From Arthrobacter globiformis (GTDB lineage: Bacteria > Actinomycetota > Actinomycetes > Actinomycetales > Micrococcaceae), in contig NZ_JAUSYZ010000001.1 in NCBI RefSeq assembly GCF_030817195.1, positions 682,001-746,000 of the forward strand: a stretch of 64,000 bases of DNA, given 5' to 3'. Below the pieces are notes generated by a model. That model worked only from the letters and a program-made list of their open reading frames with translations, did no database searches and had not been told where the DNA came from. Below, piece after piece: positions 40,408-49,136 of the stretch; the stretch's first letter is position 1, and each line of letters opens with the position of its first letter. The translations under genes and the position numbers were made by a program.

Positions 40408-42037
40408 TGTGATCATCCTTGCCGGCACCGTCCACACGATGGACGGCATGTTGTCAGGGAGCCCGGCGCCGCAGGCCGTTGCCGTCCGGGACGGCGTGAT
40501 CGCCGCCGTCGGAAGCCGTGCGGATGCGGCCGGTTGGCCGGCAGCGGAGGTTATCGACTTCGGCGACGCCGTGCTGACCCCCGGCCTGGTGGACTGCCAC
40601 ATCCACCCTGTCTTCGGGCTGGAACTGACCCGCGGCTGCGACCTGTCCGGCGCCGCGGACCTGGCAGCGGTGCGTGCACTCTTGCATGCCGAGGCGGCGG
40701 CAACAGCGCCAGGCGAGTGGGTGCGCGGCTGGGGCCTGGACCCCAACGTGTTCGGATCCGCTCCCGCCCACCGCGGGCTGATTGACGACGCAGTCTCCGG
40801 ACTGCCGTGCCTCATCCGGCTGTTCGACGGGCATTCCGCGCTGGCCAGTTCCCGGGCCATCGACATCGCCGGTGTCACGGGGCCACGCTCCTTCGACCAG
40901 GCCGCGGAAGTGGTCTGTGACGGAAGCGGCCGGCCGACGGGGCTCCTGCTGGAGGCGGCCGCCGTCGAACTCGTTGCGCGGGTGGTGCCCGCCGAGTCCT
41001 TCGCCGAACGGAAGGCGCGGCTGGCGGAACTGCTCACGCAGTTCTCACGGTCCGGACTGACCGGGGCACACGTGATGGACTGCAACGACGATTCGCTGGA
41101 CCTTTACCGGGCGCTCGAAGAAGAGACCGACGGCGGTCTTCCGCTGCGCCTGCGGATCTTGCCCTGGTGCATGCCCGGCACCGGTGAGCCGGACTGGCGC
41201 GGGCTGGCCGAACAGATCGGCGTCGGCGGGCGGCGCTGGGAAGTGGCCGGCATCAAGCTGTTCGTCGACGGCACGGTGGACAACGGCACGGCCTGGCTGT
41301 TTGAACCCGATGCCTATGGCGAGTCGGTGGCACCGTTCTGGCCCCGCCCCGAGGAGTATGCGGCGGCCGTGCGGTACTTCGCCGGGCGCGGCATTCCGAC
41401 GGCCACGCACGCAATCGGCGACGCCGGGGTGGCCGCGGTCCTGGCCGCCTTCGAGTCCCTGCCTCCGGTCACCCTGCAGGGCGTGCACCGGATCGAACAC
41501 CTTGAGACCGTTCCGGATGAGCTGATCGGGAGGTTCTCCCGATCAGGCCTCATCGCCAGCATGCAGCCGACCCACTGTACGCACTACTCCCGCGCCGACC
41601 ACTCGGATAACTGGTCCACCCGGCTGGGCACGGAAAGGGCCAACAACGCCTGGCGGTGTGCCGACCTCCGTGCTGCGGGAACCGTCCTGGGGCTTGGCTC
41701 TGACTGGCCGATCGCCCCCTTCGAACCGCTGCCCATCCTGGCGGACGCGCAATTGCGACGGCGGTCGGGCCGGCCGGGTGAACAGCCGATTGTTCCCGGC
41801 CAGGCCCTCACGGCCCGTCAGGCGCTCGAAGGCTACACCTCGCATGCCGCCCGGGCTGCGGGGGAGTGGCAGGTCTCCGGCTCGGTCACGGTGGGCAAGC
41901 GCGCCGACTTCACGGTGTTCGACGTAGATCCGCTGGCGGCTGCTCCGGATGACCTTGCAGCGGCCCGGGTCCTGGCGACGTTCGTGGACGGGCAGGCGCA
42001 GCACTCGGCGGTCGGGACCGGCAGGCAGCTGGCCTAG
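40397..42037 (+). CDS. Amidohydrolase, YtcJ-like (amidohydrolase 3 family)
   Basis: A 546-residue metal-dependent hydrolase. The metal HxH is in PGLVDCHIHPVFG, and later ligand segments are THAIGDAGVAA, HRIEHLE and GLGSDWPIAPFEPL. These enzymes act on N-substituted amides, imides or heterocycles; the substrate is unknown. The ATG overlaps the permease stop, and a TetR regulator diverges upstream, so the three genes form an uptake-and-degradation module. The TAG stop lies exactly in the CTAG target duplication of the IS481-type element. Confidence 0.88.
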   Translation: MNPDVIILAGTVHTMDGMLSGSPAPQAVAVRDGVIAAVGSRADAAGWPAAEVIDFGDAVLTPGLVDCHIHPVFGLELTRGCDLSGAADLAAVRALLHAEAAATAPGEWVRGWGLDPNVFGSAPAHRGLIDDAVSGLPCLIRLFDGHSALASSRAIDIAGVTGPRSFDQAAEVVCDGSGRPTGLLLEAAAVELVARVVPAESFAERKARLAELLTQFSRSGLTGAHVMDCNDDSLDLYRALEEETDGGLPLRLRILPWCMPGTGEPDWRGLAEQIGVGGRRWEVAGIKLFVDGTVDNGTAWLFEPDAYGESVAPFWPRPEEYAAAVRYFAGRGIPTATHAIGDAGVAAVLAAFESLPPVTLQGVHRIEHLETVPDELIGRFSRSGLIASMQPTHCTHYSRADHSDNWSTRLGTERANNAWRCADLRAAGTVLGLGSDWPIAPFEPLPILADAQLRRRSGRPGEQPIVPGQALTARQALEGYTSHAARAAGEWQVSGSVTVGKRADFTVFDVDPLAAAPDDLAAARVLATFVDGQAQHSAVGTGRQLA

Positions 42038-43026
42038 GTGTACTGCCCAGGCAGGTTGGTTAAGCGGCTGATGGGCGTGTGGCCTCCGATTGCAGTGTGG
42101 GGCCTGTGGTGATTGTAGTGGTGCAGCCATGCAGGGAGGGCGTTTCTGCGGGCTGATTCAGTGGCGTAGAAGCGTTTGAAGGCCCATCCGTCGGCCAGTG
42201 TGCGGTGGAACCGTTCGATCTTGCCGTTGGTTTGCGGACGGTAGGGTCGGGTCTTCTTGGCCTTGATGTTCAGCTCCCGGCAGGTGTCCCGCCAGAGGTT
42301 CGATTTGTACGCTGATCCGTTGTCGGAAAGGACTCGCTCGACGGTGACGCCGCGCGCGGCGAACCAGGATACTGCCCTTTTCAAAACGGAGGCTGCGGTG
42401 GCCGCTGTTTCGTCATCATGGATCTCGGCGTAGGCGACGCGTGAGTGGTCGTCCACGACGGTGTGCACGTAGGCGGTGCCGATCAGCGGGTTACGGTGGT
42501 TGCTTCGCGGCTTTGCCGGAGTCGTAGCGCGGTTCCTCTTGCCTTCCTGCCGGCCAACGTAGCGCCAGCCGCCACCGTCCGGGATGTTGCCGAGCTTCTT
42601 CACATCGACGTGGATCATCGCCCCGGGTTTGTCGTGTTCGTAGCGGCGGATGACTTCCCCAGTGCGCTTATCCACGTAATGCAGCCGGTTCAGCCGGCAC
42701 CGGACCAGGACCGCGTGGACCGTGGAGGCAGGCATGGCCAGCTTCGCTCCAATCGCGACAGGCCCCAGCCTTTGCTTCCAGCGCAGGTGCACGACCTTGC
42801 GAACCAGATGCGGCGGAGTCCGGTTCGCCACCCGGTGCGGGCTTGAGGATCGGTCCGTCATGCCGGCTGGGCCCATCGCGGCATACCTGGCTGCCCACCG
42901 TTTGGCGGTGGGCCAGGAGCAATTGAACTGTTCGGCAGCCCGGGACACCGGCCAGCCGTGATCAACGACGAGCCGCGCGACGCGTAACCGTTGGCGTGGA
43001 GTCAAAGCAGCATTAGCGTGGGACAT
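42034..43026 (-). CDS. IS481-family transposase
   Basis: A 330-residue DDE transposase. An N-terminal helix-turn-helix (QRLRVARLVVDHGWPVSRAAEQF) precedes an rve core with Asp in MIHVDVKKLG, Asp in VLSDNGSAYKSN and Glu in QTNGKIERFHRTL. AGGAGG lies 7 nt before the ATG. The last codon is completed and the TAG stop is supplied by target DNA outside the inverted repeat (CTAG at 42034-42037). All catalytic residues are present, so it may be active. Confidence 0.93.
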   Translation of the reverse strand: MSHANAALTPRQRLRVARLVVDHGWPVSRAAEQFNCSWPTAKRWAARYAAMGPAGMTDRSSSPHRVANRTPPHLVRKVVHLRWKQRLGPVAIGAKLAMPASTVHAVLVRCRLNRLHYVDKRTGEVIRRYEHDKPGAMIHVDVKKLGNIPDGGGWRYVGRQEGKRNRATTPAKPRSNHRNPLIGTAYVHTVVDDHSRVAYAEIHDDETAATAASVLKRAVSWFAARGVTVERVLSDNGSAYKSNLWRDTCRELNIKAKKTRPYRPQTNGKIERFHRTLADGWAFKRFYATESARRNALPAWLHHYNHHRPHTAIGGHTPISRLTNLPGQYT

Positions 43027-43155
43027 TGAGGACCTCCTGGTCGCTTCAGCGGTTGTCTAAGCAACTCCACTGTGCAACCGGAGGTCCTCACCCATGAGTC
43101 AACGACTCCAGCGAGTCATCACATTCACCCAACCAACGTCCCTGGGCAGTACACC
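42038..43155 (-). mobile_element. IS481-type insertion sequence, complete
   Basis: 1118 bp bounded by perfect 14-bp inverted repeats, GTGTACTGCCCAGG (42038-42051) and CCTGGGCAGTACAC (43142-43155). Similarity continues inward (GGTTGGTT / AACCAACG). It is flanked by a 4-bp CTAG target duplication (42034-42037 and 43156-43159). Removing it restores GCC-TAG-ATCG, so the amidohydrolase stop codon is unchanged by the insertion. Confidence 0.92.
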
Positions 43156-43167
43156 TAGATCGCTGCT

Positions 43168-43554
43168 TTAGGAGGTGATGGGCTCAAGCCGCCTGCGCAG
43201 GAGGCAGAACTCGTTGCCCTCAGGGTCGGCCAGGACGTGCCATTGCTCGTCGCCGGTTTGCCCGACGTCGGCGGGCCGGGCGCCGAGGGCGAGCAACCGT
43301 TCCAGCTCGGCGTCCTGGTCCCGGTCGACGGGGTTGACGTCGATGTGCAGGGGCAGCTTTCCGGTCCGGGGGTCGCTGCTGGGGCTCAGGATGATGGTCG
43401 GCTGCAGACCGCCGAACCCGGCGTCGGGCGGGCCGATCTCGATTGCACCATCCTCCCGGTCGAGCTCGACGTAGCCAAGGACCTCACTCCAGAACCGCGC
43501 GAGCAGTTCGGGATCGGCGCAGTTGAGGACAAGTTCACTGATACGGCATGCCAT
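43168..43554 (-). CDS. VOC-family (glyoxalase-like) protein
   Basis: A 128-residue protein with two beta-alpha-beta-beta-beta units of the vicinal oxygen chelate fold (ISELVLNCADPELLARFWSEVLGY; LPLHIDVNPVDRDQDAELERLLALGA; WHVLADPEGNEFCLLRR). Members include antibiotic-resistance proteins and isomerases; no specific activity can be read. I start at ATG 43554 (MACRISE), since the open frame upstream is not family sequence. It sits alone between the IS element and the sugar kinase gene. Confidence 0.82.
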   Translation of the reverse strand: MACRISELVLNCADPELLARFWSEVLGYVELDREDGAIEIGPPDAGFGGLQPTIILSPSSDPRTGKLPLHIDVNPVDRDQDAELERLLALGARPADVGQTGDEQWHVLADPEGNEFCLLRRRLEPITS

Positions 43555-43580
43555 GAACCTCAGTGTACGGAGACGCCCGG

Positions 43581-43609
43581 CGCGGATGCGGTAATTATCC
43601 GCATCCGCG
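43581..43609. repeat. 11-bp perfect inverted repeat upstream of the VOC gene
   Basis: CGCGGATGCGG and CCGCATCCGCG separated by TAATTAT, 27 nt upstream of the VOC start on the minus strand. It could be an operator or a leader hairpin. The AT-only loop is notable in this GC-rich DNA. Confidence 0.55.
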
Positions 43610-43670
43610 TGTGGCGGCGCTCGTCGCCGTCCCTGACCCACCCGCCGTGATCCCTTAGGCGGCGGCTCTC

Positions 43671-44672
43671 TTAGGCGACGGCGGCGGGTGCCACTTCCGC
43701 GGGCGCCGCCGTGTCCTCAGGCAGGTCCGCCAGGAGCTCGGCCGCTGTGGGCGGATTGGCTCCGGGGCGGCGGACGGTGATCGCGGCGGCCTTCGAGGCG
43801 GTGCGTCCCAAGGTTTCCAGCACGGCCGGCGCCAGGCCGTCGGTTCCCCGCGCAAGCAGTCCGTAGATCAGCGCCGCCATGTAGGAATCGCCGGCGCCGA
43901 TGGTGTCGGCCACGGCGGACCGGACGGCCGGCACTGTCAGCTGCAGGTCCGGAGTGGCAAGCAGTGATCCCTCGGAACCGCGGGTTACCACCGCGAGCCC
44001 CGCACCCAGCCCCAGGATCCGTGCTGCGGTGTCCTCGAGCTGCAGGTTGGGGTACAGCCACCTGGCATCCTCGTCGCTCAGCTTAACCACGTCGGTGAGC
44101 GGGACCAGCTCTTCGAAGATGGTCCGGGCCTCAGCCTGGCTGCCGAGGAGTGCGGGGCGGATGTTGGGATCGTAGGTGACCACGCATTCGCGGTGCGACT
44201 GCTCCAGCAGGGTCCTGACTGCTGCCGCCCCCGGAGCCAGGAAGGTCGCGATCGAGCCGGTGTGGAGCACCTTGGGAAGGGATGCCGGGGCTACCGGCGG
44301 CAATTCCCAGTGGATGTCGAAGTCATAGGTTGCGGAGCCGTCTGCGGCCAGCGTCGCGGTGGCGCTGGCCGTCCTGCCCGGTGTCCTGGAGCCGGGCAGG
44401 AGTGCGACGCCGGCGCGCTGCAGGTGCGCCTCGATGGCCCGCCCGCGGTCGTCGTCGCCAATGGAGGTGAGCAGCGCGGTTCGGATGCCGAGCAGGCCGA
44501 GCCCGTAGGCAACGTTCGACGGCGATCCGCCGGGGTGCTCAACGGCACCTTCCGCAGAGGCGACGACGTCCACCAGCGCTTCACCGATGACGATGACTTC
44601 CGGCGTTGCGGCGCGGGTTGCTGAGTCAGCAGCTCCTGCGGTGGCGGTTCCGGGGTTGGAGGTTGGGATCAC
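43671..44672 (-). CDS. PfkB-family sugar kinase, probable fructokinase
   Basis: A 333-residue ribokinase-fold enzyme. It carries signature 1 in the GEALVDVV and HPGGSPSNVAYGLGLLG region and signature 2 with the catalytic Asp in VADTIGAGDSYMAALIYGLL. The GTG at 44672 is preceded by GAAAGG. It is downstream of the FrcACB-type importer genes on the same strand, so it probably phosphorylates imported fructose to fructose-6-phosphate. The substrate is inferred from context and from resemblance to bacterial fructokinases. Confidence 0.88.
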   Translation of the reverse strand: MIPTSNPGTATAGAADSATRAATPEVIVIGEALVDVVASAEGAVEHPGGSPSNVAYGLGLLGIRTALLTSIGDDDRGRAIEAHLQRAGVALLPGSRTPGRTASATATLAADGSATYDFDIHWELPPVAPASLPKVLHTGSIATFLAPGAAAVRTLLEQSHRECVVTYDPNIRPALLGSQAEARTIFEELVPLTDVVKLSDEDARWLYPNLQLEDTAARILGLGAGLAVVTRGSEGSLLATPDLQLTVPAVRSAVADTIGAGDSYMAALIYGLLARGTDGLAPAVLETLGRTASKAAAITVRRPGANPPTAAELLADLPEDTAAPAEVAPAAVA

Positions 44673-44791
44673 GGTGGGCCTTTCATGGAGCCGTCCGCGG
44701 GCCGAAGCCGGCCCGCGGACGGAGGTGGTGACGTGCTGGTTCTGTGGTGGCGCTGGTTTGGTAAGGCGGGGTTTTGGGTTGCGCTGCCTGG

Positions 44792-45586
44792 TCAGGCTGT
44801 GGCGGCGCCCGTCATGATGGCCACGGCGTCGGTCATGCTGTGTGACTGCGGGGTGATGGTGGCGGCGCACTTCCCGAGCCGCTGGATGTGGATGCGGTCG
44901 GCGACATCGAACACGTGGGGCATGTTGTGGCTGATCAGGATGACCGGGAGGCCGCGGTCCCGGAGATCGCGGACCAGCTGCAGGACCTGGTTCGACTCCC
45001 GGACGCCGAGGGCCGCAGTCGGCTCATCGAGGACAACCACCTTGGAGCCGAAAGCAGCGGCGCGGGCCACGGCCACCGCCTGCCGCTGGCCGCCGGACAG
45101 GTTCTCCACAGGGACGGTCACGTCCTGGAGTGTCGAGATGCCGAGCCGGGTCAGTTCCTCCTTGGCCTTGCGGCGCATGCCCTTGGTGTCCAGGACACGG
45201 AAGAGTTTTCCCAGCGGGCCGGGGAGCCGTTCTTCGCGGCCCAGGAAGAGGTTGGAGGCAACATCGAGCGCGGGTGACACGGCCAGGTTCTGGTAGACAG
45301 TTTCGATGCCGTGTACCCGGGCGTCCTGTGGGCGCTTGAAATGGACGGTCTGTCCGGAGACCTTCAGTTCGCCGGAGTCCGGGACCTCTGCGCCGGTGAG
45401 GCACTTGATGAGCGTGGACTTTCCTGCGCCGTTGTCGCCGATGATCGCCAGGACTTCACCCGGGTACAGGTCAAGGCTGACGCCGTCCAGGCCCACGACG
45501 CGTCCGAAGGTCTTGACGAGGTTCCTTGCTTGCAGGATCGGCTGGCGGATCGGGGTCTTAGCCGGCTGGAATTCTGTGGCGGTCAT
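44792..45586 (-). CDS. frcA: Sugar ABC transporter ATP-binding protein (FrcA type)
   Basis: A 264-residue ATPase with a single nucleotide-binding domain, unlike the double RbsA/XylG proteins. This is characteristic of the fructose transporter FrcA. Walker A is GDNGAGKST, the signature is LSGGQRQAVAVARA, Walker B is VVVLDEPTAALG, and the switch His is in LISHNMPHV. The ATG overlaps the permease stop as ATGA. The kinase gene follows after 119 nt. Confidence 0.9.
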   Translation of the reverse strand: MTATEFQPAKTPIRQPILQARNLVKTFGRVVGLDGVSLDLYPGEVLAIIGDNGAGKSTLIKCLTGAEVPDSGELKVSGQTVHFKRPQDARVHGIETVYQNLAVSPALDVASNLFLGREERLPGPLGKLFRVLDTKGMRRKAKEELTRLGISTLQDVTVPVENLSGGQRQAVAVARAAAFGSKVVVLDEPTAALGVRESNQVLQLVRDLRDRGLPVILISHNMPHVFDVADRIHIQRLGKCAATITPQSHSMTDAVAIMTGAATA

Positions 45587-46629
45587 GATTTCACCTTTCG
45601 GATCCACTGGTCGATCGACACAGCGAGGATGATGAGGACGCCCACGGCGAGGGTCTGGTAGAGCACGTCGAGGCCGGCCAGGGACAGGCCGTTGCGGAAC
45701 ACGCCCACGATCAGCGCGCCGAGGAGGGAGCCCCAGATGGAGCCGCGTCCGCCGAAGAGGCTGGTTCCGCCAATGACGACGGCGGTGATGGAGTCGAGGT
45801 TCAGGTCCACGCCGGCGTTGGGGCTGGCTGCGTTCGTGCGGCCGATCTGGATCCACGCGCCGATGGCCAGCACGGCCCCGGCTGCGAGGTAAACGCTCAT
45901 CAGGACCCGGTTGACCGGGATACCGGCCAGCCGGGCGGCTTCCTTGTCATCGCCCACCGCGTAGACGTGCCGGCCCCAGGCGGTCTTGCCAAGGATGAAC
46001 GCGACCGCGATGTAGAGCAGGAGCATCATGACCACGCCGGTGGAGATCCGGACGGGTCCGACGGGGAACGTGCTGCCCATCCATGTCAGCAGGCCGGGCA
46101 TCGCCGAGCCGCGCACTGTGGAGCCGCCGGAGTAGAGGAGCGTCAGGGCGATGAAGATGTTCAGCGTTCCGAGCGTGACGATGAACGGGGGGAGCCGGAA
46201 CCTGGTGACGAGGAAGCCGTTCAGCGCCCCTGCTGCCAGACCCACGACGAGGCCGAAGAGGAGAGCGAGCGGAGCGGGTGTGCCGCTGCCGACGGCCAGC
46301 TGCGCGACCACCATGGATGAGAGGATCATGACGGCGCCCACGGAGAGGTCGATGCCGGCGGTGAGGATGATGAGGGTCTGGGCGATTGCGAGGGTTCCCA
46401 CCACCGAGACCTGCTGGGTGATCAGGGACAGGTTCTCGACACGCAGGAACCTCTCATTGAGGAGCCCGAAGACCACCACCGCAACAAGCAGGACAATGGC
46501 CGGGCTGAGCGCGGGATAGCGGTGAAGGATGTTGCGGATTCGGCTGAGCGGGGTCTGACGGTCGAGGAATTCCTCGGCCGGGTCGGCATGCCCTGCGGCG
46601 GGCGGTCCGGCGGTCTGTTGCTGGGTCAC
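45583..46629 (-). CDS. frcC: Sugar ABC transporter permease (FrcC type)
   Basis: A 348-residue membrane permease of the RbsC/FrcC class with about ten hydrophobic segments. Typical stretches include ILTAGIDLSVGAVMILSS, YAVGDDKEAARLAGIPVNRVLM and VIGGTSLFGGRGSIWGSLLGAL. It forms the fructose channel with FrcA and receives sugar from FrcB, encoded 148 nt upstream across an attenuator-like hairpin. Confidence 0.92.
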   Translation of the reverse strand: MTQQQTAGPPAAGHADPAEEFLDRQTPLSRIRNILHRYPALSPAIVLLVAVVVFGLLNERFLRVENLSLITQQVSVVGTLAIAQTLIILTAGIDLSVGAVMILSSMVVAQLAVGSGTPAPLALLFGLVVGLAAGALNGFLVTRFRLPPFIVTLGTLNIFIALTLLYSGGSTVRGSAMPGLLTWMGSTFPVGPVRISTGVVMMLLLYIAVAFILGKTAWGRHVYAVGDDKEAARLAGIPVNRVLMSVYLAAGAVLAIGAWIQIGRTNAASPNAGVDLNLDSITAVVIGGTSLFGGRGSIWGSLLGALIVGVFRNGLSLAGLDVLYQTLAVGVLIILAVSIDQWIRKVKS

Positions 46630-46721
46630 TGTTGCTCCTGAACTTCAAGGTCCTGCGGGGGCTGGTTCGGCTGGGGCTGGTGCGGCGGCTGCGGCTTCTG
46701 CAGTTAATTCTCCTGCTGCGA

Positions 46722-46761
46722 ACCGCGGGAGAGTACTGAATCTTCAGCGCCCTCCCGCGGT
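46722..46761 (-). terminator. Attenuator-like hairpin between frcB and frcC
   Basis: Perfect 10-bp stem ACCGCGGGAG / CTCCCGCGGT around a 20-nt loop, directly after the binding-protein gene and without a T-run. It probably sets a higher dose of FrcB than of the membrane subunits, as at pstS-pstC. Confidence 0.6.
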
Positions 46762-46777
46762 GCTGGGTCCATGCTGG

Positions 46778-47896
46778 TTACTTGCCCCAGCAGATCTTGG
46801 AGGCCTCCGACGTGGTGATGCTCTTGACGCCGTCGACGGCCTTATCCGTGACGAGCTCGACACCGGTGTTGTAGAAGTCCAGGCCTGGTGAGTTGGCCGG
46901 CTTCTTGCCGGTCTTGGCCAGCTCAACGATGGCCTTGACGCCCAGTTCCGCCATCTTCACCGGGTACTGCTGGGCAGTGGCGCCGATCACGCCGGCCTTG
47001 ACGTTGTTGACGCCCGAGCAGCCGCCGTCCACCGAGACCACCAGCACGTCCTTTTCCTTGCCGGCAGACTTCAGCGCCTCGAAGGCGCCCGCCGCAGCTG
47101 GCTCGTTGATGGTGTAGACCACATTGACGTTCGGGTTCTTGGCGAGGAGGGTCTCCATGGCGGTCCGGCCGCCGTCTTCGGCGCCCTGGCTTGCCTGGCT
47201 GCCCACGATTTCGTAGTCGCCGCCCTTGCCGCCGGTGTATTTGCCGGTCTTGGCCTCGTCACCGTTCTTCTTCTTGTCCGCGGTGTCGATGCCGAGGCCG
47301 GTGAGGAAGCCCTGGTCCCGGTTGTAGTCCACCGAGACGACCTTGTCGTCGAACAGGTCCAGCAGCGCGATGGTGGCCTTCTTGCCGCCGAGCTGCGCGG
47401 CGGTCCACTTGCCGATCAGTTCACCGGCGGCGAAGTTGTCGGTGGCGAAAGTGATGTCGGCGGCGTCAGCCGGGTCCGGCGGGGTATCCAGGGCGATGAC
47501 GAACAACCCGGCATCTTTGGCCTTCTTCAGCGCATCGACGACCGAAGGGCCGTTAGGCGTGATGAGGATGCCTTTGTCGCCCTTGGAGATTGCGTTTTCG
47601 ATTGCCTGGATCTGCGTCTCTTCGTCGCCGTCGGCCTTGCCTGCTGCGAGCTTGAGGTCCACGCCGTCGGTTTCGGCAGCCTTCTTGGCGCCGTCCTGCA
47701 TGGAAACGAAGAACGGGTTCGAGGTGGTCTTGACGATCAGGGACACACCGACCTTCTCGGCCGAAGAGCTTCCGGCCGACGAGGTGGTTGGCGAACTCCC
47801 GCCGCAAGCGGTAAGGCTGAGCGTGCCGAGGGTCAGTACTGCACCGATGGCAAGCAGGCGGTGGGTGACTGTCCGCGGGGCTTTGGAACTCAACAT
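46778..47896 (-). CDS. frcB: Sugar ABC transporter binding lipoprotein (FrcB type)
   Basis: A 372-residue lipoprotein. The signal sequence ends at a lipobox LTAC followed by a Ser-rich linker. The periplasmic-binding domain (about 50-370) carries VDGGCSGVNNVKAGVIGATAQQYP and LDFYNTGVELVTD, which closely match the fructose-binding protein FrcB. The start ATG 47896 has AGGAGA upstream. It is the first gene of the importer operon. A LacI-type operator begins 34 nt upstream of its start. Confidence 0.92.
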   Translation of the reverse strand: MLSSKAPRTVTHRLLAIGAVLTLGTLSLTACGGSSPTTSSAGSSSAEKVGVSLIVKTTSNPFFVSMQDGAKKAAETDGVDLKLAAGKADGDEETQIQAIENAISKGDKGILITPNGPSVVDALKKAKDAGLFVIALDTPPDPADAADITFATDNFAAGELIGKWTAAQLGGKKATIALLDLFDDKVVSVDYNRDQGFLTGLGIDTADKKKNGDEAKTGKYTGGKGGDYEIVGSQASQGAEDGGRTAMETLLAKNPNVNVVYTINEPAAAGAFEALKSAGKEKDVLVVSVDGGCSGVNNVKAGVIGATAQQYPVKMAELGVKAIVELAKTGKKPANSPGLDFYNTGVELVTDKAVDGVKSITTSEASKICWGK

Positions 47897-47929
47897 TGAA
47901 TCTCCTGTTTTCGTGGCACTTCTGGTGCC

Positions 47930-47943
47930 TGACAACGATGTCA
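47930..47943. promoter_or_regulatory. LacI-type operator upstream of frcB
   Basis: TGACAACGATGTCA, symmetric at 12 of 14 positions with the central CG typical of LacI-family operators, 34 nt upstream of the frcB ATG. Related copies lie at 48008, 52248 and 52447. Confidence 0.75.
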
Positions 47944-48006
47944 TGCATCATGTAATCAAGATCACAAGGTACAGTCAAGAGAAATCGGATGATGAAGGAC
48001 CAATTA

Positions 48007-49059
48007 ATGACAACGATGTCTAATCGTTACCAGCCTGATACGACGAAGAATCGGCCCACGATGCGCCACGTCGCGGCACTGGCCGGCGTCGGCATCAAGA
48101 CCGTCTCCCGGGTGATGAACGATGAACCGGGCGTGTCCGAGGCAACCCGCCAGCGCGTGCTCGGTGCCTCCCAGCAGCTCAATTACCAGCTGGACATGGC
48201 AGCGGGGAGCCTTCGCCGGGCCGGCCGCCGGACCCTTTCCATCGGCCTCCTGCTGCCAAGCGTGTCCAACCCCTTCAGCGGTGAGATTCACCGCGCCCTG
48301 GAGGACTCCCTGGCCGCCCGAGGCATTGCGGTCTTCGCCGCCAGCCTTGATGACGACCCCGAAAGGGAGAAAGCCCTGGTTGCCGCCTTCCTGGGCAGAC
48401 GCGTGGACGGCCTGGTCCTGACGCCTATCGCGAAAAGCCAGTCCTATGTCATCCCGGAGCACTCACGCGATCTGCCCATGGTCTTCATCGACCGCGAACC
48501 CGTGGGCATCGAGGCGGACGCAGTGGTGACGGATAACGCGGTTGGATCAGCCATGGCCGCCAGTCACCTGATTGCACAGGGCCACACGAAGCTCGCCTAT
48601 CTCGGTGACCGCACAGATATCCAGACTGCCCGCGAACGCCGGCGCGGCTTCATCGAAGAAGTCGGCAGGGCGGGCATCGCGACCTCCTCGGTTCCGGTGC
48701 TTGAAGGCCTTCACGACGAGGATTCGGCGAGGCGGGCCGCCCTTCAGTTGCTGACGTCGGAGGATCCGCCCACGGCCATCTTCTCCAGCCAGAACCTCGT
48801 CACGTTCGGCGTTATGCGGGCGCTGAAAGAGCTCGGCGCCAGCAAGCGCGTTGCCCTCGTCGGCTTCGACGACTTCACCCTGGCCGACATGATGGAGCCA
48901 GGCGTGACCGTGATTGCCCAGCACCCCGACCGGATCGGAAAACTCGCCGCCGAACGCCTGCTGGCCCGGATCGACGGCGACCACAGCGCGGCGCAGACGT
49001 ACGTCGTCCCCTCAGAGCTCATAACCCGCGGATCCGGCGAACTGCCCCCGCCGGAATGA
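48007..49059 (+). CDS. LacI-family regulator of the fructose/fructan locus
   Basis: A 350-residue repressor divergent from the frc operon. Its helix-turn-helix (TMRHVAALAGVGIKTVSRVMND) lies near residues 18-40, followed by a hinge (LDMAAGSLRRAGR) and a sugar-sensing domain with VGFDDFTLADMMEPGVTVIAQHP. AAGGAC precedes the ATG by 7 nt. A copy of the operator (48008-48021) covers its own first codons, which suggests autoregulation. Fructose or a phosphorylated derivative is the likely inducer. Confidence 0.9.
   Translation: MTTMSNRYQPDTTKNRPTMRHVAALAGVGIKTVSRVMNDEPGVSEATRQRVLGASQQLNYQLDMAAGSLRRAGRRTLSIGLLLPSVSNPFSGEIHRALEDSLAARGIAVFAASLDDDPEREKALVAAFLGRRVDGLVLTPIAKSQSYVIPEHSRDLPMVFIDREPVGIEADAVVTDNAVGSAMAASHLIAQGHTKLAYLGDRTDIQTARERRRGFIEEVGRAGIATSSVPVLEGLHDEDSARRAALQLLTSEDPPTAIFSSQNLVTFGVMRALKELGASKRVALVGFDDFTLADMMEPGVTVIAQHPDRIGKLAAERLLARIDGDHSAAQTYVVPSELITRGSGELPPPE
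48008..48021. promoter_or_regulatory. LacI-type operator covering the lacI start codon
   Basis: TGACAACGATGTCT, one base different from the frcB operator, positioned from the second base of the ATG. It would block transcription of the regulator gene itself. Confidence 0.65.
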
Positions 49060-49096
49060 ACAGCACGCCGGAATGAACAGCACGCCGGAATGAACC
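49049..49096 (+). repeat. 17-bp tandem repeat at the lacI stop codon
   Basis: Nearly three copies of CGCCGGAATGAACAGCA. The first copy supplies the GAA-TGA end of the LacI gene; the others fill the gap to the next gene. Probably a slippage-generated duplication. Confidence 0.8.
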
Positions 49097-49136
49097 AAAC
49101 CCCCAAAGCCTCAAAACCCACCCCGACAGGAGAATC

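Noticed and set aside
49049..49096. CRISPR-like array
   Set aside because: The 17-bp units are directly adjacent without spacers; it is a simple tandem repeat, and no cas genes are present in the window.
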